NCBI GenBank assembly: GCA_963668445.1
Contig: OY764335.1
Coordinates: 248,001 to 312,000 of the forward strand
Reading direction: 5' to 3'
Length of the DNA: 64,000 bases
DNA from: Poriferisulfidus sp963668445
GTDB taxonomy: Bacteria; Pseudomonadota; Gammaproteobacteria; Poriferisulfidales; Poriferisulfidaceae
A program made the translations under genes and the position numbers. Below the pieces are notes generated by a model, which was not told the DNA's origin, did no database searches, and saw only the letters and a list, made by a program, of their open reading frames with translations. Positions 17,831 through 26,968 of the stretch are shown here, piece after piece; the stretch's first letter is position 1; each line of letters begins with the position of its first letter.

Positions 17831-20317
17831 ATGCTCGATTTTCTCCGGCGCGGGTACGACCATCTAGTGCTGGATGCGCCGTGGGCGGCTCTGCTGGCGC
17901 TGGCTTTGGCGGTGCTGCTGATGGCCGTGCAGGCGACCGGCTTCCGGATGGATGCCTCCTCCGATTCGCTGATGCTGGAGGACGACCAGGATCTGCGCTA
18001 CTACCGGACCGTAACGGCCCGCTACGGCAGCCAAGATTTCCTGTTTGTGACCTTCCGCCCGCCGGGGCCAATGCTGGCGGACGAGACGCTCGAACGACTG
18101 GAGGCCTTGCAAACGGACTTGGAGAAGTTGCCGTTCATCACCGAGGTCGTCAGCATCATGGACGTGCCGCTGCTGGTGTCGCCGCCCATCGAATTCTCGG
18201 AACTAGGGCACAAGAACCGCATGCTGGGCGATGCCGGGACGGACCGGGATTTGGCGTTGCAGGAACTGACGAGCAGTCCGTTCTACAGCGACATGCTGAT
18301 GAGCCTCGACGGGCGCACCACGGCGCTGGTCGCCACGCTGGAGCAGGATGCGGAGGAGGAGGCCCTGTTCCGCGAACGCACGCGGCTGCGCAACGCCCGC
18401 TACGACGGCGAACTGGATGCGGAAGGCGAAGCGCGCCTGGCCGAGGTGTCGGCACGCTATGCGGTCCATGCGGCCGAACTGGTCGAGCAGCGCGCCCGCA
18501 ACATTGCCGCTGTGCGCGCCGTGCTGGACCGGCACCGGGATTCGGCGCGCATCTTTTTGGGCGGCGTCGCCATGATCGCGGCGGACATGATCGCGTTCGT
18601 CGAGAGCGACCTGAGGATGTTCGGCGCGACCGTGTTCGTGTTTCTGATCGGCATGCTGGCGGTGATCTTCCGGCGCTGGCGGTGGGTGGCGCTGCCGTTG
18701 GGCGGCTGCGCGGCGGCCGTGGTCATGATGATGGGCTTGCTGGCGCTGGCGAACTGGCCAGTGACGGTCATTTCCTCCAATTTCGTTGCGTTGCTGCTGA
18801 TCATCACGATGTCCATGACCATTCATCTGGTGGTGCGTTTCCGAGAACTGCAGGCGCGGGAGCCCGAGGCGGATCTTCGCGAATTGGTGGCGCGGACGGT
18901 GCATTTCATGTTCGTTCCGATCTTGTACGCCGCGCTGACCACGATGGTGGCCTTCGCGTCTCTGCTCATCAGCGGCATCCGGCCGGTCATCGACTTCGGC
19001 TACATGATGACGGCGGGCGTGGCGATGGCGCTGGGCGTGATCTTCCTGATGTTTCCGGCCGTGCTGGTGCTACTGCCTCGTACGCGCGGCGAAGAGCGCG
19101 ATTTCACCCGCGGCGTGACGCTGGCATTCGCTGGGCTGACCGAACGCCATCGCCGGCCGATTCTGGGGCTGGCGGCGCTGCTGGCGGTCGGCAGCGCGTT
19201 CGGTGTCGCCCGGCTGGGCGTGGAGAACCGGTTCATCGACTACTTCGACCCCGGCACCGAGATCTATCAGGGCATGCTGGAGATCGACCGGCATTTGGGC
19301 GGCACCACGCCGCTGGACGTCATTCTGGAAGCGGACCCAGAAGCGCAGGCCGTGGCGCTTGACGAAGAAGACTTCTACGCGGACTTCGATGACGAGGAGA
19401 CAGAGGAAGCGGCCGGCTACTGGTTCAACTCGCTGCGCCTGCGCGAACTGCGGCGCGTGCATGACTGGCTGGACGCCCAGCCGGAGATCGGCAAGGTGCT
19501 GTCGCTGGATACCGTGGTGCGCATGGCTGAAAGCGTCAACGATGGCGACCCGCTGGACGATCTGAAGCTCAGCGTGCTGCGCGAAGGGCTGGCGCATCTG
19601 CCGGAGAATCTGCACAACGTGCTGGTGCGGCCGTACCTATCCGACGACGGCAATACGCTGCGCCTGACGCTGCGCGTGATCGATTCCGATGCGCAGTTGC
19701 GTCGCGCCGAGTTGCTGGAGCGGGCCGACCGGTTTCTGCGCGAAGAGCTGGGCTATGCGGAGGCGCGCTACCGCCTGAGCGGCCTTCTGGTGCTATACAA
19801 CAACGTGCTGCAGAGCCTGTTCGCATCGCAGATTCTGACCATCGGGTTCGTGTTTCTGGCGATTCTTGGGATGTTTCTGGTGCTGTTCCGGTCGCTGCGG
19901 CTGTCGCTGATCGCCATCCTGCCGAACATGCTGCCGGCGCTGCTGGTGCTGGGCGCTATGGGCTGGCTGGGCATTCCGCTGGACCTGATGACGATCACCA
20001 TCGCGGCGATCAGCGTAGGCATCGCGGTGGACAATACCATCCATTACATCGTGCGCTTCCGGCGCGAGTTCGCGGCCGACGGCGATTATCTAGCGACGAT
20101 GCGGCGTTGCCACGGCAGCATCGGCCGCGCCATGTACTACACCTCGCTGACGATTGTCGTCGGGTTTTCGATTCTGATGCTGTCGAATTTCACGCCGACG
20201 TTCTATTTCGGGCTGTTCACCGGGCTGGCCATGCTGACCGCGCTGGTGGCGTCGCTGACGCTGCTGCCGTCCATGCTGCTGACGCTGCGCCCGCTCGGCC
20301 CGGGGCGGGTGGGGTAG
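17831..20317 (+). CDS. RND superfamily (MMPL-type) exporter
   Basis: An 828-residue membrane protein with a duplicated architecture: one N-terminal helix, a periplasmic domain (about residues 40-240), five or six helices, then the same pattern again. Each membrane half has the RND/SSD-like appearance of MMPL lipid exporters. Near residues 515-530 is a strongly acidic stretch (DEEDFYADFDDEETEEA). The substrate is unknown; hopanoid or lipid export are family possibilities. I chose the ATG at 17831 (MLDFLRRGYDH). It is divergent from yrbG and 78 bases upstream of a TonB-dependent receptor on the same strand. Confidence 0.85.
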   Translation: MLDFLRRGYDHLVLDAPWAALLALALAVLLMAVQATGFRMDASSDSLMLEDDQDLRYYRTVTARYGSQDFLFVTFRPPGPMLADETLERLEALQTDLEKLPFITEVVSIMDVPLLVSPPIEFSELGHKNRMLGDAGTDRDLALQELTSSPFYSDMLMSLDGRTTALVATLEQDAEEEALFRERTRLRNARYDGELDAEGEARLAEVSARYAVHAAELVEQRARNIAAVRAVLDRHRDSARIFLGGVAMIAADMIAFVESDLRMFGATVFVFLIGMLAVIFRRWRWVALPLGGCAAAVVMMMGLLALANWPVTVISSNFVALLLIITMSMTIHLVVRFRELQAREPEADLRELVARTVHFMFVPILYAALTTMVAFASLLISGIRPVIDFGYMMTAGVAMALGVIFLMFPAVLVLLPRTRGEERDFTRGVTLAFAGLTERHRRPILGLAALLAVGSAFGVARLGVENRFIDYFDPGTEIYQGMLEIDRHLGGTTPLDVILEADPEAQAVALDEEDFYADFDDEETEEAAGYWFNSLRLRELRRVHDWLDAQPEIGKVLSLDTVVRMAESVNDGDPLDDLKLSVLREGLAHLPENLHNVLVRPYLSDDGNTLRLTLRVIDSDAQLRRAELLERADRFLREELGYAEARYRLSGLLVLYNNVLQSLFASQILTIGFVFLAILGMFLVLFRSLRLSLIAILPNMLPALLVLGAMGWLGIPLDLMTITIAAISVGIAVDNTIHYIVRFRREFAADGDYLATMRRCHGSIGRAMYYTSLTIVVGFSILMLSNFTPTFYFGLFTGLAMLTALVASLTLLPSMLLTLRPLGPGRVG

Positions 20318-20395
20318 CGGTGATTTGTGCGGAGTGGGGCTGCGGTTGGTTGTGGTATAGTTGGCCTATTCGCAGTTGCACCGTGGAGTATTCCT

Positions 20396-23107
20396 ATGCG
20401 CACTATCGTCAAGCATGCGCTCGTATTGCAAATACTCGGGGGGATTATCGCAGGGGCGTCGGCATCGGCTTGGGCTGCCGATGAAGAGCTGGAGCACGTC
20501 ACCGTCATCGGCACGCGAAGCCACGACCGCTCGGCTCCCGATTTGGCAGTCCCGGTGGATGTGGTCGACGGGGCCAGCCTCATGCGGCAAGGCGGAACGC
20601 GGATGGATTCGATGCTGTCGACCATCGTGCCGTCCTACAACGTCACCAGCAAGCCGATCGCCGATGCGGCGACGCTGGTGCGTCCGGCGAACATGCGCGG
20701 CCTGCCGCCGGATTCCACGCTGGTGCTGGTCAACGGCAAGCGCCGGCATCGCGCTTCCGTCATCACGTTCTTGGGCGAAGGCATTTCGGACGGCTCGCAT
20801 GGCGCCGACATCTCCGCCATTCCTGCCATTGCGCTGGACCGCGTGGAAGTCTTGCGCGACGGCGCGGCGGCGCAGTACGGCTCCGATGCGATCGCAGGCA
20901 TTCTGAACTTCGTCCTGAAGGACGCGTCGGAAGGCGGCACGCTGGAAGCGCGCTGGGGCCAGTACTATTACGGCGACGGCGAGAATGCGACCATTTCCGC
21001 GAATATCGGCCTGTCGCTGACGGAGCGCGGCTTCCTGAACCTCAGCGCCGAATACAACGAAGCGGATCCGACCAGCCGCAGTGTGCAGCGCGACGACGCA
21101 AAGGCCTTGATTGCGGCGGGCAATACGGATGTGCGGATGCCGAAGGCGCAGATTTGGGGGGCGCCGGAGATCGACGACGACTACAAGCTGTTCGCGAACG
21201 CGGGCATCGATCTTGCCGACAACGCCGAATTGTATTCCTTCGGAAGCTATGCGGAGCGGACCGTCGAAGGCGGCTTCTTCTTCCGTAGCCCAAATGACCG
21301 GCTTGGCGTGTTCACGATTGAGGGTTCTGATGGAAATCACCAGTATCTTCTGATTAATCCGACTGGAGGCGACTGCCCGGGCACTCCAAACACTGCCCTC
21401 AATGATGATGGTCGTCCGGCTTCCGGCAACTACAATGCCAATTGCGTTTCGTTCCATCAGGGCTTTCCGGGCGGCTTCACGCCGCAGTTCGGTGCCGATA
21501 TCGAGGACAAGAGCATTGCGCTTGGCTTTCGCGGCGAGACGGCGGGCGGGCTGACATACGATGTCAGCGCCGTGTGGGGCGAGCACGAGTCCGATTTCTA
21601 CATGGAGAACACCATCAATCCGCAGTTGTTGGGGAAGGCCGGCGTGACGGTGCATAACATCCCGACCTCCTACGATCCGGGCGCCTACATTGAGACCGAC
21701 TACACGATCAATCTGGATTTCACGAAGGAGTTCGATATCGAGGGGCTGCATTCGCCGCTGCACGTCGGCTTCGGAGTGGAGCATCGGGAGGAGGAATTCG
21801 AGACCGTGGCCGGGGACGAGAATTCCACGTATGTCGCTTTGGACGCTCAGAATAATCCCCTGTTTCCGAATCTGGGCGTCGGCTCCAACGGCTTCGCCGG
21901 CTTCCGTCCGGAGGATGCGGGCAAGCATGATCGCTCCTCTTCCGCGGCCTATGTGGATTTCGAGGCGGATGTGACCGAGAGACTCCTAGTCAACCTTGCG
22001 GGACGCCATGAGGATCCGGAACAGTTTGATTCCACGACAGATGGGAAATTCGCGTTGCGCTATCAGGCGACCGACGAATTGGCCCTACGCGGCTCCGCCA
22101 GCACCGGCTTCCGGGTGCCGACGGTCGGGCAGGCCAATGTGCGTAACACGACGACCGAGTTTACGGGCGGTGTGCTGTCGGATTCGCTGACGCTGCCGGT
22201 GACGCATCCCGCACTGGTCGCACTTGGGGCCGGTCGGCCTCTGGAGGCCGAGGAGTCCGTCAGCTACGGGGTGGGGGCCGTCATCAATTCGGGAGACCTG
22301 AGCATCACCATCGACTACTACCGCATTGAAGTCGATGACCGAATCGCCCAAGTGTCCAAAGCGAACATGGACTGCCTGATTTTGAAATCGCTAGGTACGC
22401 TACCGCCGCATATTGAGTCCAGCAAGGTCGCGGCGATGAAATGCCATTCGCTGGTCGAAGCGGATGAAGACCTAATCTCGGGTGATAAGGGACGGGATTC
22501 GGATAACGATAATGAAACCGCCTCAGCAATTAATGCAAAGCGCGACGATCTTTTCGCGGCCGGCGTGAAGGATATCCATAGCATCACTTCTGCGACGTGG
22601 TTTTCCAACGAATTCGATACCACGACGGAAGGCATCGACATCGTGGCGACCTATCCGATGGCCATGTTTGGCGGCCTGACCGATTTGACGCTGGCGGCGA
22701 ACTACAATCGGACCGAAGTGGACAAGCGCAATCCGGACAATATCGACAACAAGAAGGTGCATCAGTTGGAAGAAGCCCTGCCGAATTTGCGCATGACGCT
22801 GACCGCAGACCATACGAACGGGCCGTGGCGGATTTTGGCGCGGGCCCGCTACTATGGCGAGCATATCGAATACCATGCCAACGACAAAGACCGCTTCGTG
22901 CGCCCCGAAGCGCGCTGGGTGCATGATCTGGAGGTTTCCTACAGGTTTTCGGAACAGTTCGATTTCATTATCGGCGCGGAGAACATCTTCGATGAGGAAC
23001 CGACGCTCAATCCCTACGCGGGCGTTGCCGGTTCCGAATACACGGAGAACCCCGCGTTCGATTTCAACGGCGGCTTCTACTACGTGAAGGCCCGCCTGAA
23101 CTTCTGA
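20396..23107 (+). CDS. TonB-dependent outer-membrane receptor
   Basis: A 903-residue outer-membrane receptor. A signal peptide ends near SASAWA, followed by a plug domain (about residues 45-165, with the typical LVLVNGKRRHR and RVEVLRDGAAAQYGSDAIAG). A 22-strand beta-barrel region then runs to a final aromatic residue in KARLNF, as required for BAM insertion. Several loops are rich in Asp, Asn and Gly. The substrate cannot be told from sequence, and no TonB, ExbB or periplasmic binding protein gene is nearby. The ATG at 20396 is chosen because the signal peptide starts there. Confidence 0.92.
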   Translation: MRTIVKHALVLQILGGIIAGASASAWAADEELEHVTVIGTRSHDRSAPDLAVPVDVVDGASLMRQGGTRMDSMLSTIVPSYNVTSKPIADAATLVRPANMRGLPPDSTLVLVNGKRRHRASVITFLGEGISDGSHGADISAIPAIALDRVEVLRDGAAAQYGSDAIAGILNFVLKDASEGGTLEARWGQYYYGDGENATISANIGLSLTERGFLNLSAEYNEADPTSRSVQRDDAKALIAAGNTDVRMPKAQIWGAPEIDDDYKLFANAGIDLADNAELYSFGSYAERTVEGGFFFRSPNDRLGVFTIEGSDGNHQYLLINPTGGDCPGTPNTALNDDGRPASGNYNANCVSFHQGFPGGFTPQFGADIEDKSIALGFRGETAGGLTYDVSAVWGEHESDFYMENTINPQLLGKAGVTVHNIPTSYDPGAYIETDYTINLDFTKEFDIEGLHSPLHVGFGVEHREEEFETVAGDENSTYVALDAQNNPLFPNLGVGSNGFAGFRPEDAGKHDRSSSAAYVDFEADVTERLLVNLAGRHEDPEQFDSTTDGKFALRYQATDELALRGSASTGFRVPTVGQANVRNTTTEFTGGVLSDSLTLPVTHPALVALGAGRPLEAEESVSYGVGAVINSGDLSITIDYYRIEVDDRIAQVSKANMDCLILKSLGTLPPHIESSKVAAMKCHSLVEADEDLISGDKGRDSDNDNETASAINAKRDDLFAAGVKDIHSITSATWFSNEFDTTTEGIDIVATYPMAMFGGLTDLTLAANYNRTEVDKRNPDNIDNKKVHQLEEALPNLRMTLTADHTNGPWRILARARYYGEHIEYHANDKDRFVRPEARWVHDLEVSYRFSEQFDFIIGAENIFDEEPTLNPYAGVAGSEYTENPAFDFNGGFYYVKARLNF

Positions 23108-23230
23108 CAGGCTCCAAAGTGCAGGGGGGATTCGGTCGGCCGCCGGCCGCCGAAGCCCCTCGGTCTCCTAAAACATTGAAAATAAAGGATAAATTATCCT
23201 GATCAACGAGATCGTGCGGCCGCGGCTGCG

Positions 23231-23536
23231 CTATTCGCTGCTCCGGAAGCCGTAGTGGCGCATGTCGAGGTAGTCGCGCATCGCACGCACCTGCGCTTCC
23301 GACCAGTCGAGTTTGGCGCCGCGGCGGCAATGATCGACGCGCTGCTGCAATTGATCGAGGTCGGCGACCAAGCCGTCTTGGCGCCGGTACAACACGCTGC
23401 CGTCGCCGCCGGTGATGCGGGCATGGCAGGCTACGCAATGCGTTTGATGTACACTTTCCGACTCGAACGCGAACGCGTCCTGCCCGAGCGGCAGGCCGAG
23501 CGCCGCCGCCAGCAGTACGCGCTTCCCGACCGCCAT
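23231..23536 (-). CDS. small secreted c-type cytochrome
   Basis: A 101-residue protein with a signal peptide (MAVGKRVLLAAALGLPLGQDAFA) and one haem c site, CVACH, near residue 36. The remainder fits a single-domain class I cytochrome c, ending in MRHYGF. It would act as a periplasmic electron carrier. The start ATG shares two bases with the start ATG of the divergent orn gene (CATG at 23534-23537), so there is no space between the genes and its promoter must lie inside orn. Starts further upstream in frame would lack a clean signal peptide. No cytochrome oxidase genes are adjacent. Confidence 0.82.
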   Translation of the reverse strand: MAVGKRVLLAAALGLPLGQDAFAFESESVHQTHCVACHARITGGDGSVLYRRQDGLVADLDQLQQRVDHCRRGAKLDWSEAQVRAMRDYLDMRHYGFRSSE

Positions 23537-24089
23537 GCCTAAGGACACCCGCCTGATCTGGATCGACATGGAGATGACCGGGTTGGATCCTGGCGCCGAC
23601 CGGATTCTGGAATTGGCCACGGTGGTCACCGATTCAGACTTGAACGTGCTGGCCGTCGGGCCCGAACTGGTCGTGCATCAACCCGAGGCGCAGTTGGCGG
23701 CGATGGACGCTTGGAACACGAAGCACCATGGTGCTTCCGGCCTGACGGAAGCGGTGCGCCGTTCCGCGCTCGACGAGGCGCAGGCCGAACGCGCGACCTT
23801 GGATTTTCTGGCGCAGCATGTCGCGCCGGGCGCTTCGCCCATGTGCGGCAACAGCATCTGCCAAGACCGCCGGTTTCTGGCGCGCTGGATGCCGGAACTG
23901 GAGCGGTTCTTCCATTACCGGAATCTGGATGTCAGCACGCTCAAGGAGCTGGCGCGGCGCTGGATGCCGGAGCAGGTGCCGGACGTGGCCAAGCATTCCG
24001 CGCATCGGGCGCTGGAGGATATCTACGAGTCCATCCATGAGTTGGCGCATTATCGCACGCACATATTCCGGCATGGCGCGGATTCATGA
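23535..24089 (+). CDS. orn: oligoribonuclease
   Basis: Orn is the DEDD 3'-5' exoribonuclease that degrades di- to pentanucleotides, including pGpG from cyclic-di-GMP turnover. The DEDD motifs are present: WIDMEMTGLDP with the first Asp and Glu, NSICQDRRFL, and HRALEDIYESI at the end. The 184-residue length is normal. It is divergent from the small cytochrome with overlapping start codons, and its 3' end overlaps the convergent nadB by six bases. No strong ribosome site is visible before the ATG. Confidence 0.95.
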   Translation: MPKDTRLIWIDMEMTGLDPGADRILELATVVTDSDLNVLAVGPELVVHQPEAQLAAMDAWNTKHHGASGLTEAVRRSALDEAQAERATLDFLAQHVAPGASPMCGNSICQDRRFLARWMPELERFFHYRNLDVSTLKELARRWMPEQVPDVAKHSAHRALEDIYESIHELAHYRTHIFRHGADS

Positions 24090-25691
24090 GGCGCCCCGGC
24101 CGGCCTCGGGCTGCAGCACCGTATCGCGCCCGGCCATCGCCGCGTCCGCTTGCGGGTAGTCCAGCGTGTAGTGCAGGCCGCGGCTTTCCCGGCGCTGCAG
24201 GGCGCAGCGGATGATCAGTTCTGCGACCTGCGCCAGATTGCGCAGTTCGATCAGGTCGCGGGTGATGCGGAAGTCGCGGTAGTAGTCGTTGATTTCTTCG
24301 CGCAGCAGGGCGCAGCGCCGCTGCGCCCGCTCCAGCCGCTTGGTCGAGCGCACGATGCCGACGTAGTCCCACATGAAGCGGCGCAGTTCGTCCCAGTTGT
24401 GGGCGACCACCACCTCCTCGTCCGAGTCCGAGACCTGGCTTTCGTCCCATGGCGCCATGTCGGGCAGTGGCGCGCCGCGGTCCAGCGTCCGGTTGACATG
24501 CGCGCTGGCGGCATGCGCGAATACCAGGCATTCGAGCAGCGAGTTGCTGGCCATGCGGTTGGCGCCGTGCAGGCCGGTATGGGCCACCTCGCCGATGGCG
24601 TACAGCCCCGGGAGGTCGGTGCAGCCATGCAGATCGGTGACGACGCCGCCGCAGGTGTAGTGCGCCGCCGGCACGACCGGGATCGGCTGGCGCGTGATGT
24701 CGATGCCGAAGGCAAGGCAGCGGGCGTGGGTGTTCGGGAAGGCGGCGCGGAGCTCGCCGGCCGGCCGATGGCTGATATCGAGATGCACGTAGTCGAGGCC
24801 GATGCGCTTCATTTCGTGGTCGATGGCGCGGGCCACAATATCGCGCGGCGCCAAGGCGCCGCGGGCGTCGAAGCGCGGCATGAACTCTTCGCCGCTTCCG
24901 GGCAGCCGTAGTTTCGCGCCTTCGCCGCGCAGCGCTTCGGTTATCAGGAACGAGCGGGCCCGAGGATCGTACAGGCAGGTCGGGTGGAACTGGATGAACT
25001 CCAGATTGGCGACGCGGCAGCCGGCGCGCCACGCCATGGCGAGCCCGTCGCCGGACGACGTGTCCGGGTTGGAGGTGTACAGATAGACCTTGCTGGCGCC
25101 GCCGGTCGCGAGCAGCACGCAGCGCGCCCGGAAGGCTTCCACGCGGCCGGTGCGGGTGTCTTGCGCGTACAGGCCGACGCAGCGGCGTACGCCGCCGTGC
25201 GCAGCAAGGATCAGGTCCACGGCGATGCAATGGCTGCGCCATTGCACATTGGGGCGTCGGCGCACCTGCGCTGTCAGCATGTCTTGGATGGCGCGACCGG
25301 TATGGTCGGCGACGTGCGCGACACGGCGGCGGCTGTGGCCGCCTTCGCGCGTCAAGTGCAACTGGCCGGATGGCGGATGCGGAGTGAAGTCGACGCCTTG
25401 CTCCTGCAGCCAGCGGATCATGGTGCCGCCGCGGTCCACCACATGCCGCACCACGGCTTCCCGGCACAGCCCGTCGCCGGTCTGCATGGTGTCGCGAATG
25501 TGCAGGGCGGCCGAGTCGGAGTCGTCCAGCGCCGCGGAGACTCCGCCCTGGGCGTAGGCGGTCGCGCTTTCCGTCGGAGCTTCCTTGCAAAGGATCGTCG
25601 CACGCAGCTGCGGATCGAGTTCCAGCGCCGCACACAGGCCGGCGGCGCCGCTGCCGAGGATCAGAACGTCGGCATCATGGGGCGGGGGCAC
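24084..25691 (-). CDS. nadB: L-aspartate oxidase
   Basis: NadB oxidises L-aspartate to iminoaspartate with FAD, the first step of de novo NAD synthesis. The FAD-binding motif VLILGSGAAGLCAALEL lies near the N-terminus. The flavoprotein motifs YAQGGVSAAL, the catalytic region TREGGHSRRRVAHV, and the C-terminal helical domain are all present. The start is uncertain: a GTG at 25691 gives 535 residues, close to the family norm, while the frame stays open far upstream into rpoE on the other strand. NadB is divergent from rpoE, as in Pseudomonas. Confidence 0.9.
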   Translation of the reverse strand: MPPPHDADVLILGSGAAGLCAALELDPQLRATILCKEAPTESATAYAQGGVSAALDDSDSAALHIRDTMQTGDGLCREAVVRHVVDRGGTMIRWLQEQGVDFTPHPPSGQLHLTREGGHSRRRVAHVADHTGRAIQDMLTAQVRRRPNVQWRSHCIAVDLILAAHGGVRRCVGLYAQDTRTGRVEAFRARCVLLATGGASKVYLYTSNPDTSSGDGLAMAWRAGCRVANLEFIQFHPTCLYDPRARSFLITEALRGEGAKLRLPGSGEEFMPRFDARGALAPRDIVARAIDHEMKRIGLDYVHLDISHRPAGELRAAFPNTHARCLAFGIDITRQPIPVVPAAHYTCGGVVTDLHGCTDLPGLYAIGEVAHTGLHGANRMASNSLLECLVFAHAASAHVNRTLDRGAPLPDMAPWDESQVSDSDEEVVVAHNWDELRRFMWDYVGIVRSTKRLERAQRRCALLREEINDYYRDFRITRDLIELRNLAQVAELIIRCALQRRESRGLHYTLDYPQADAAMAGRDTVLQPEAGRGAS

Positions 25692-25749
25692 GTCGGGCAG
25701 AGGGTCCGGGCGGAAAGCAGGGATTATAATGGGCGCGGACGGTAGGGAT

Positions 25750-25776
25750 GAACTATTTATGTGCGAGCGTGTCGGA
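25750..25776 (+). promoter_or_regulatory. candidate sigma-E promoter of rpoE
   Basis: GAACTA at 25750-25755 and TCGGA at 25772-25776, separated by 16 bases, fit the sigma-E pattern (GAACTT, 16, TCTGA) with one mismatch in each element. It lies about 40 bases before the rpoE start, which fits the autoregulation known for rpoE/algU operons. A matching housekeeping promoter is not obvious here. The call is from consensus only. Confidence 0.6.
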
Positions 25777-25814
25777 TATGCATCATGGATGGCGAAGTGG
25801 CCGCCGGGGGCATT

Positions 25815-26387
25815 GTGAGCGACCGTAGCGACCGGATGCTGGTGCGGCGCGCGAAGGCGGGCGAAATCGGCGCGTTCGATATTCTGGTCGAAAAATACCA
25901 GAACCGGATTCTGCATCTGATCACCCGCTACGTGTCCGATCGCAGCGCCGTGCATGATGTCGCACAGGAGACGTTCATCAAGGCGTGGCAGGGCATCCGC
26001 CGGTTTCGCGGCGAGAGCCAGTTCTACACGTGGCTGTTCCGCATTGCCGTCAACACGGCCAAGAATTACCTGACGGCCAGCCGGCGGCGAAGCGAGCAGC
26101 CGTTGCCGCAAGAGTCCGACGACGAACAGGCCGCCGTCGATTTGCCGAGCGAAGCTGGCACCCCCGAACAGGAAGCGCATGCCGGCGAAATCGAAGCGGC
26201 GGTGAACCAAGCCATTTCCGAATTGTCGGAAGAGTTACGCGTGGCCATTACGCTACGTGAGTTGGAAGGCATGAGTTACGACGAGATCGCCTACATCATG
26301 AAGTGCCCGGTCGGCACCGTGCGGTCGCGCATTTTCCGGGCGCGCGAAGCGATCGACGAAAAGCTGGAGCCGTTGCTGCGAGATTGA
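25815..26387 (+). CDS. rpoE: sigma-E/AlgU RNA polymerase sigma factor
   Basis: A 190-residue ECF sigma factor of the RpoE/AlgU group that turns on envelope stress genes. Region 2 (RYVSDRSAVHDVAQETFIKAW, FYTWLFRIAVNTAKNYL) and region 4 (LRELEGMSYDEIAYIMKCPV, GTVRSRIFRAREAID) are almost identical in pattern to E. coli RpoE. The start is GTG at 25815, giving the family N-terminus VSDRSDRMLVRRAKAG; an upstream in-frame ATG would add residues not seen in relatives. rseA and rseB follow as an operon and encode its anti-sigma control. Confidence 0.96.
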   Translation: MSDRSDRMLVRRAKAGEIGAFDILVEKYQNRILHLITRYVSDRSAVHDVAQETFIKAWQGIRRFRGESQFYTWLFRIAVNTAKNYLTASRRRSEQPLPQESDDEQAAVDLPSEAGTPEQEAHAGEIEAAVNQAISELSEELRVAITLRELEGMSYDEIAYIMKCPVGTVRSRIFRAREAIDEKLEPLLRD

Positions 26388-26404
26388 GGATGAAGGAACA
26401 GGCC

Positions 26405-26968
26405 ATGACTGCGGAGACGATGGGAGAAGATGCGCCGACGAATGTCGGCCACGAGTGGGCCTCCGCCTATCTCGACGACGAGATGACGCCCGTCGAGCGG
26501 CATCAGAGTACGCGGCGGCTGTGTCTCGAGCCGGAGGCGCGGCTGCGGCTGGGGCGCTACCAGTTGATCGGCGACGCGATTCGCGGCGACCTGCCGGAGC
26601 ATCTGGAGATTGGCTTCGCGAGGCAGGTGCTTCAGGTACTGGCGCGAAAGCAGGAGCAGGCCGCGTCCGGCCGGCATTGGAGTTTGCGCGAACTGTGGTA
26701 CTGGCTTTGGCACCCGGGGCCGTCGGTGGCGCTGAGCGGCGCCTTGAGCGTGCTGGCGATTGCCGGGCTGTGGTTCTATATGGATGGCATGCCGGAGGAG
26801 GCCTCGAGGGTGGAGGCGGGGGCGCATGTGGTGCCGATGTCTGTGGAAGCGGCGGCTCAGGCGCAAGAGCGCCAGCGCATGCTGCACGGCTATCTCGCGG
26901 CGCACGCGCAGACGGCCGCACCGCCGGCCATGATTCCGTACATCCAGTTGGTGGATTATGCCGAATAG
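26405..26968 (+). CDS. rseA: anti-sigma-E factor
   Basis: RseA/MucA family anti-sigma factor of about 187 residues. The cytoplasmic N-terminal part binds the sigma factor (ASAYLDDEMTPVERHQSTRRL). One membrane segment follows at about residues 110-130 (SVALSGALSVLAIAGLWFY), then a short periplasmic tail that would be cut by the DegS/RseP cascade. I prefer the ATG at 26405, which has AAGGA seven bases before it; an ATG five codons earlier at 26390 is possible. It overlaps rseB by 11 bases. Confidence 0.88.
   Translation: MTAETMGEDAPTNVGHEWASAYLDDEMTPVERHQSTRRLCLEPEARLRLGRYQLIGDAIRGDLPEHLEIGFARQVLQVLARKQEQAASGRHWSLRELWYWLWHPGPSVALSGALSVLAIAGLWFYMDGMPEEASRVEAGAHVVPMSVEAAAQAQERQRMLHGYLAAHAQTAAPPAMIPYIQLVDYAE

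Noticed and set aside
23186..23200. AGGATAA-A-TTATCCT palindrome between convergent genes
   Set aside because: It lies after the stops of both neighbours, has no T-run and no adjacent promoter; it is too short to call a terminator or operator.
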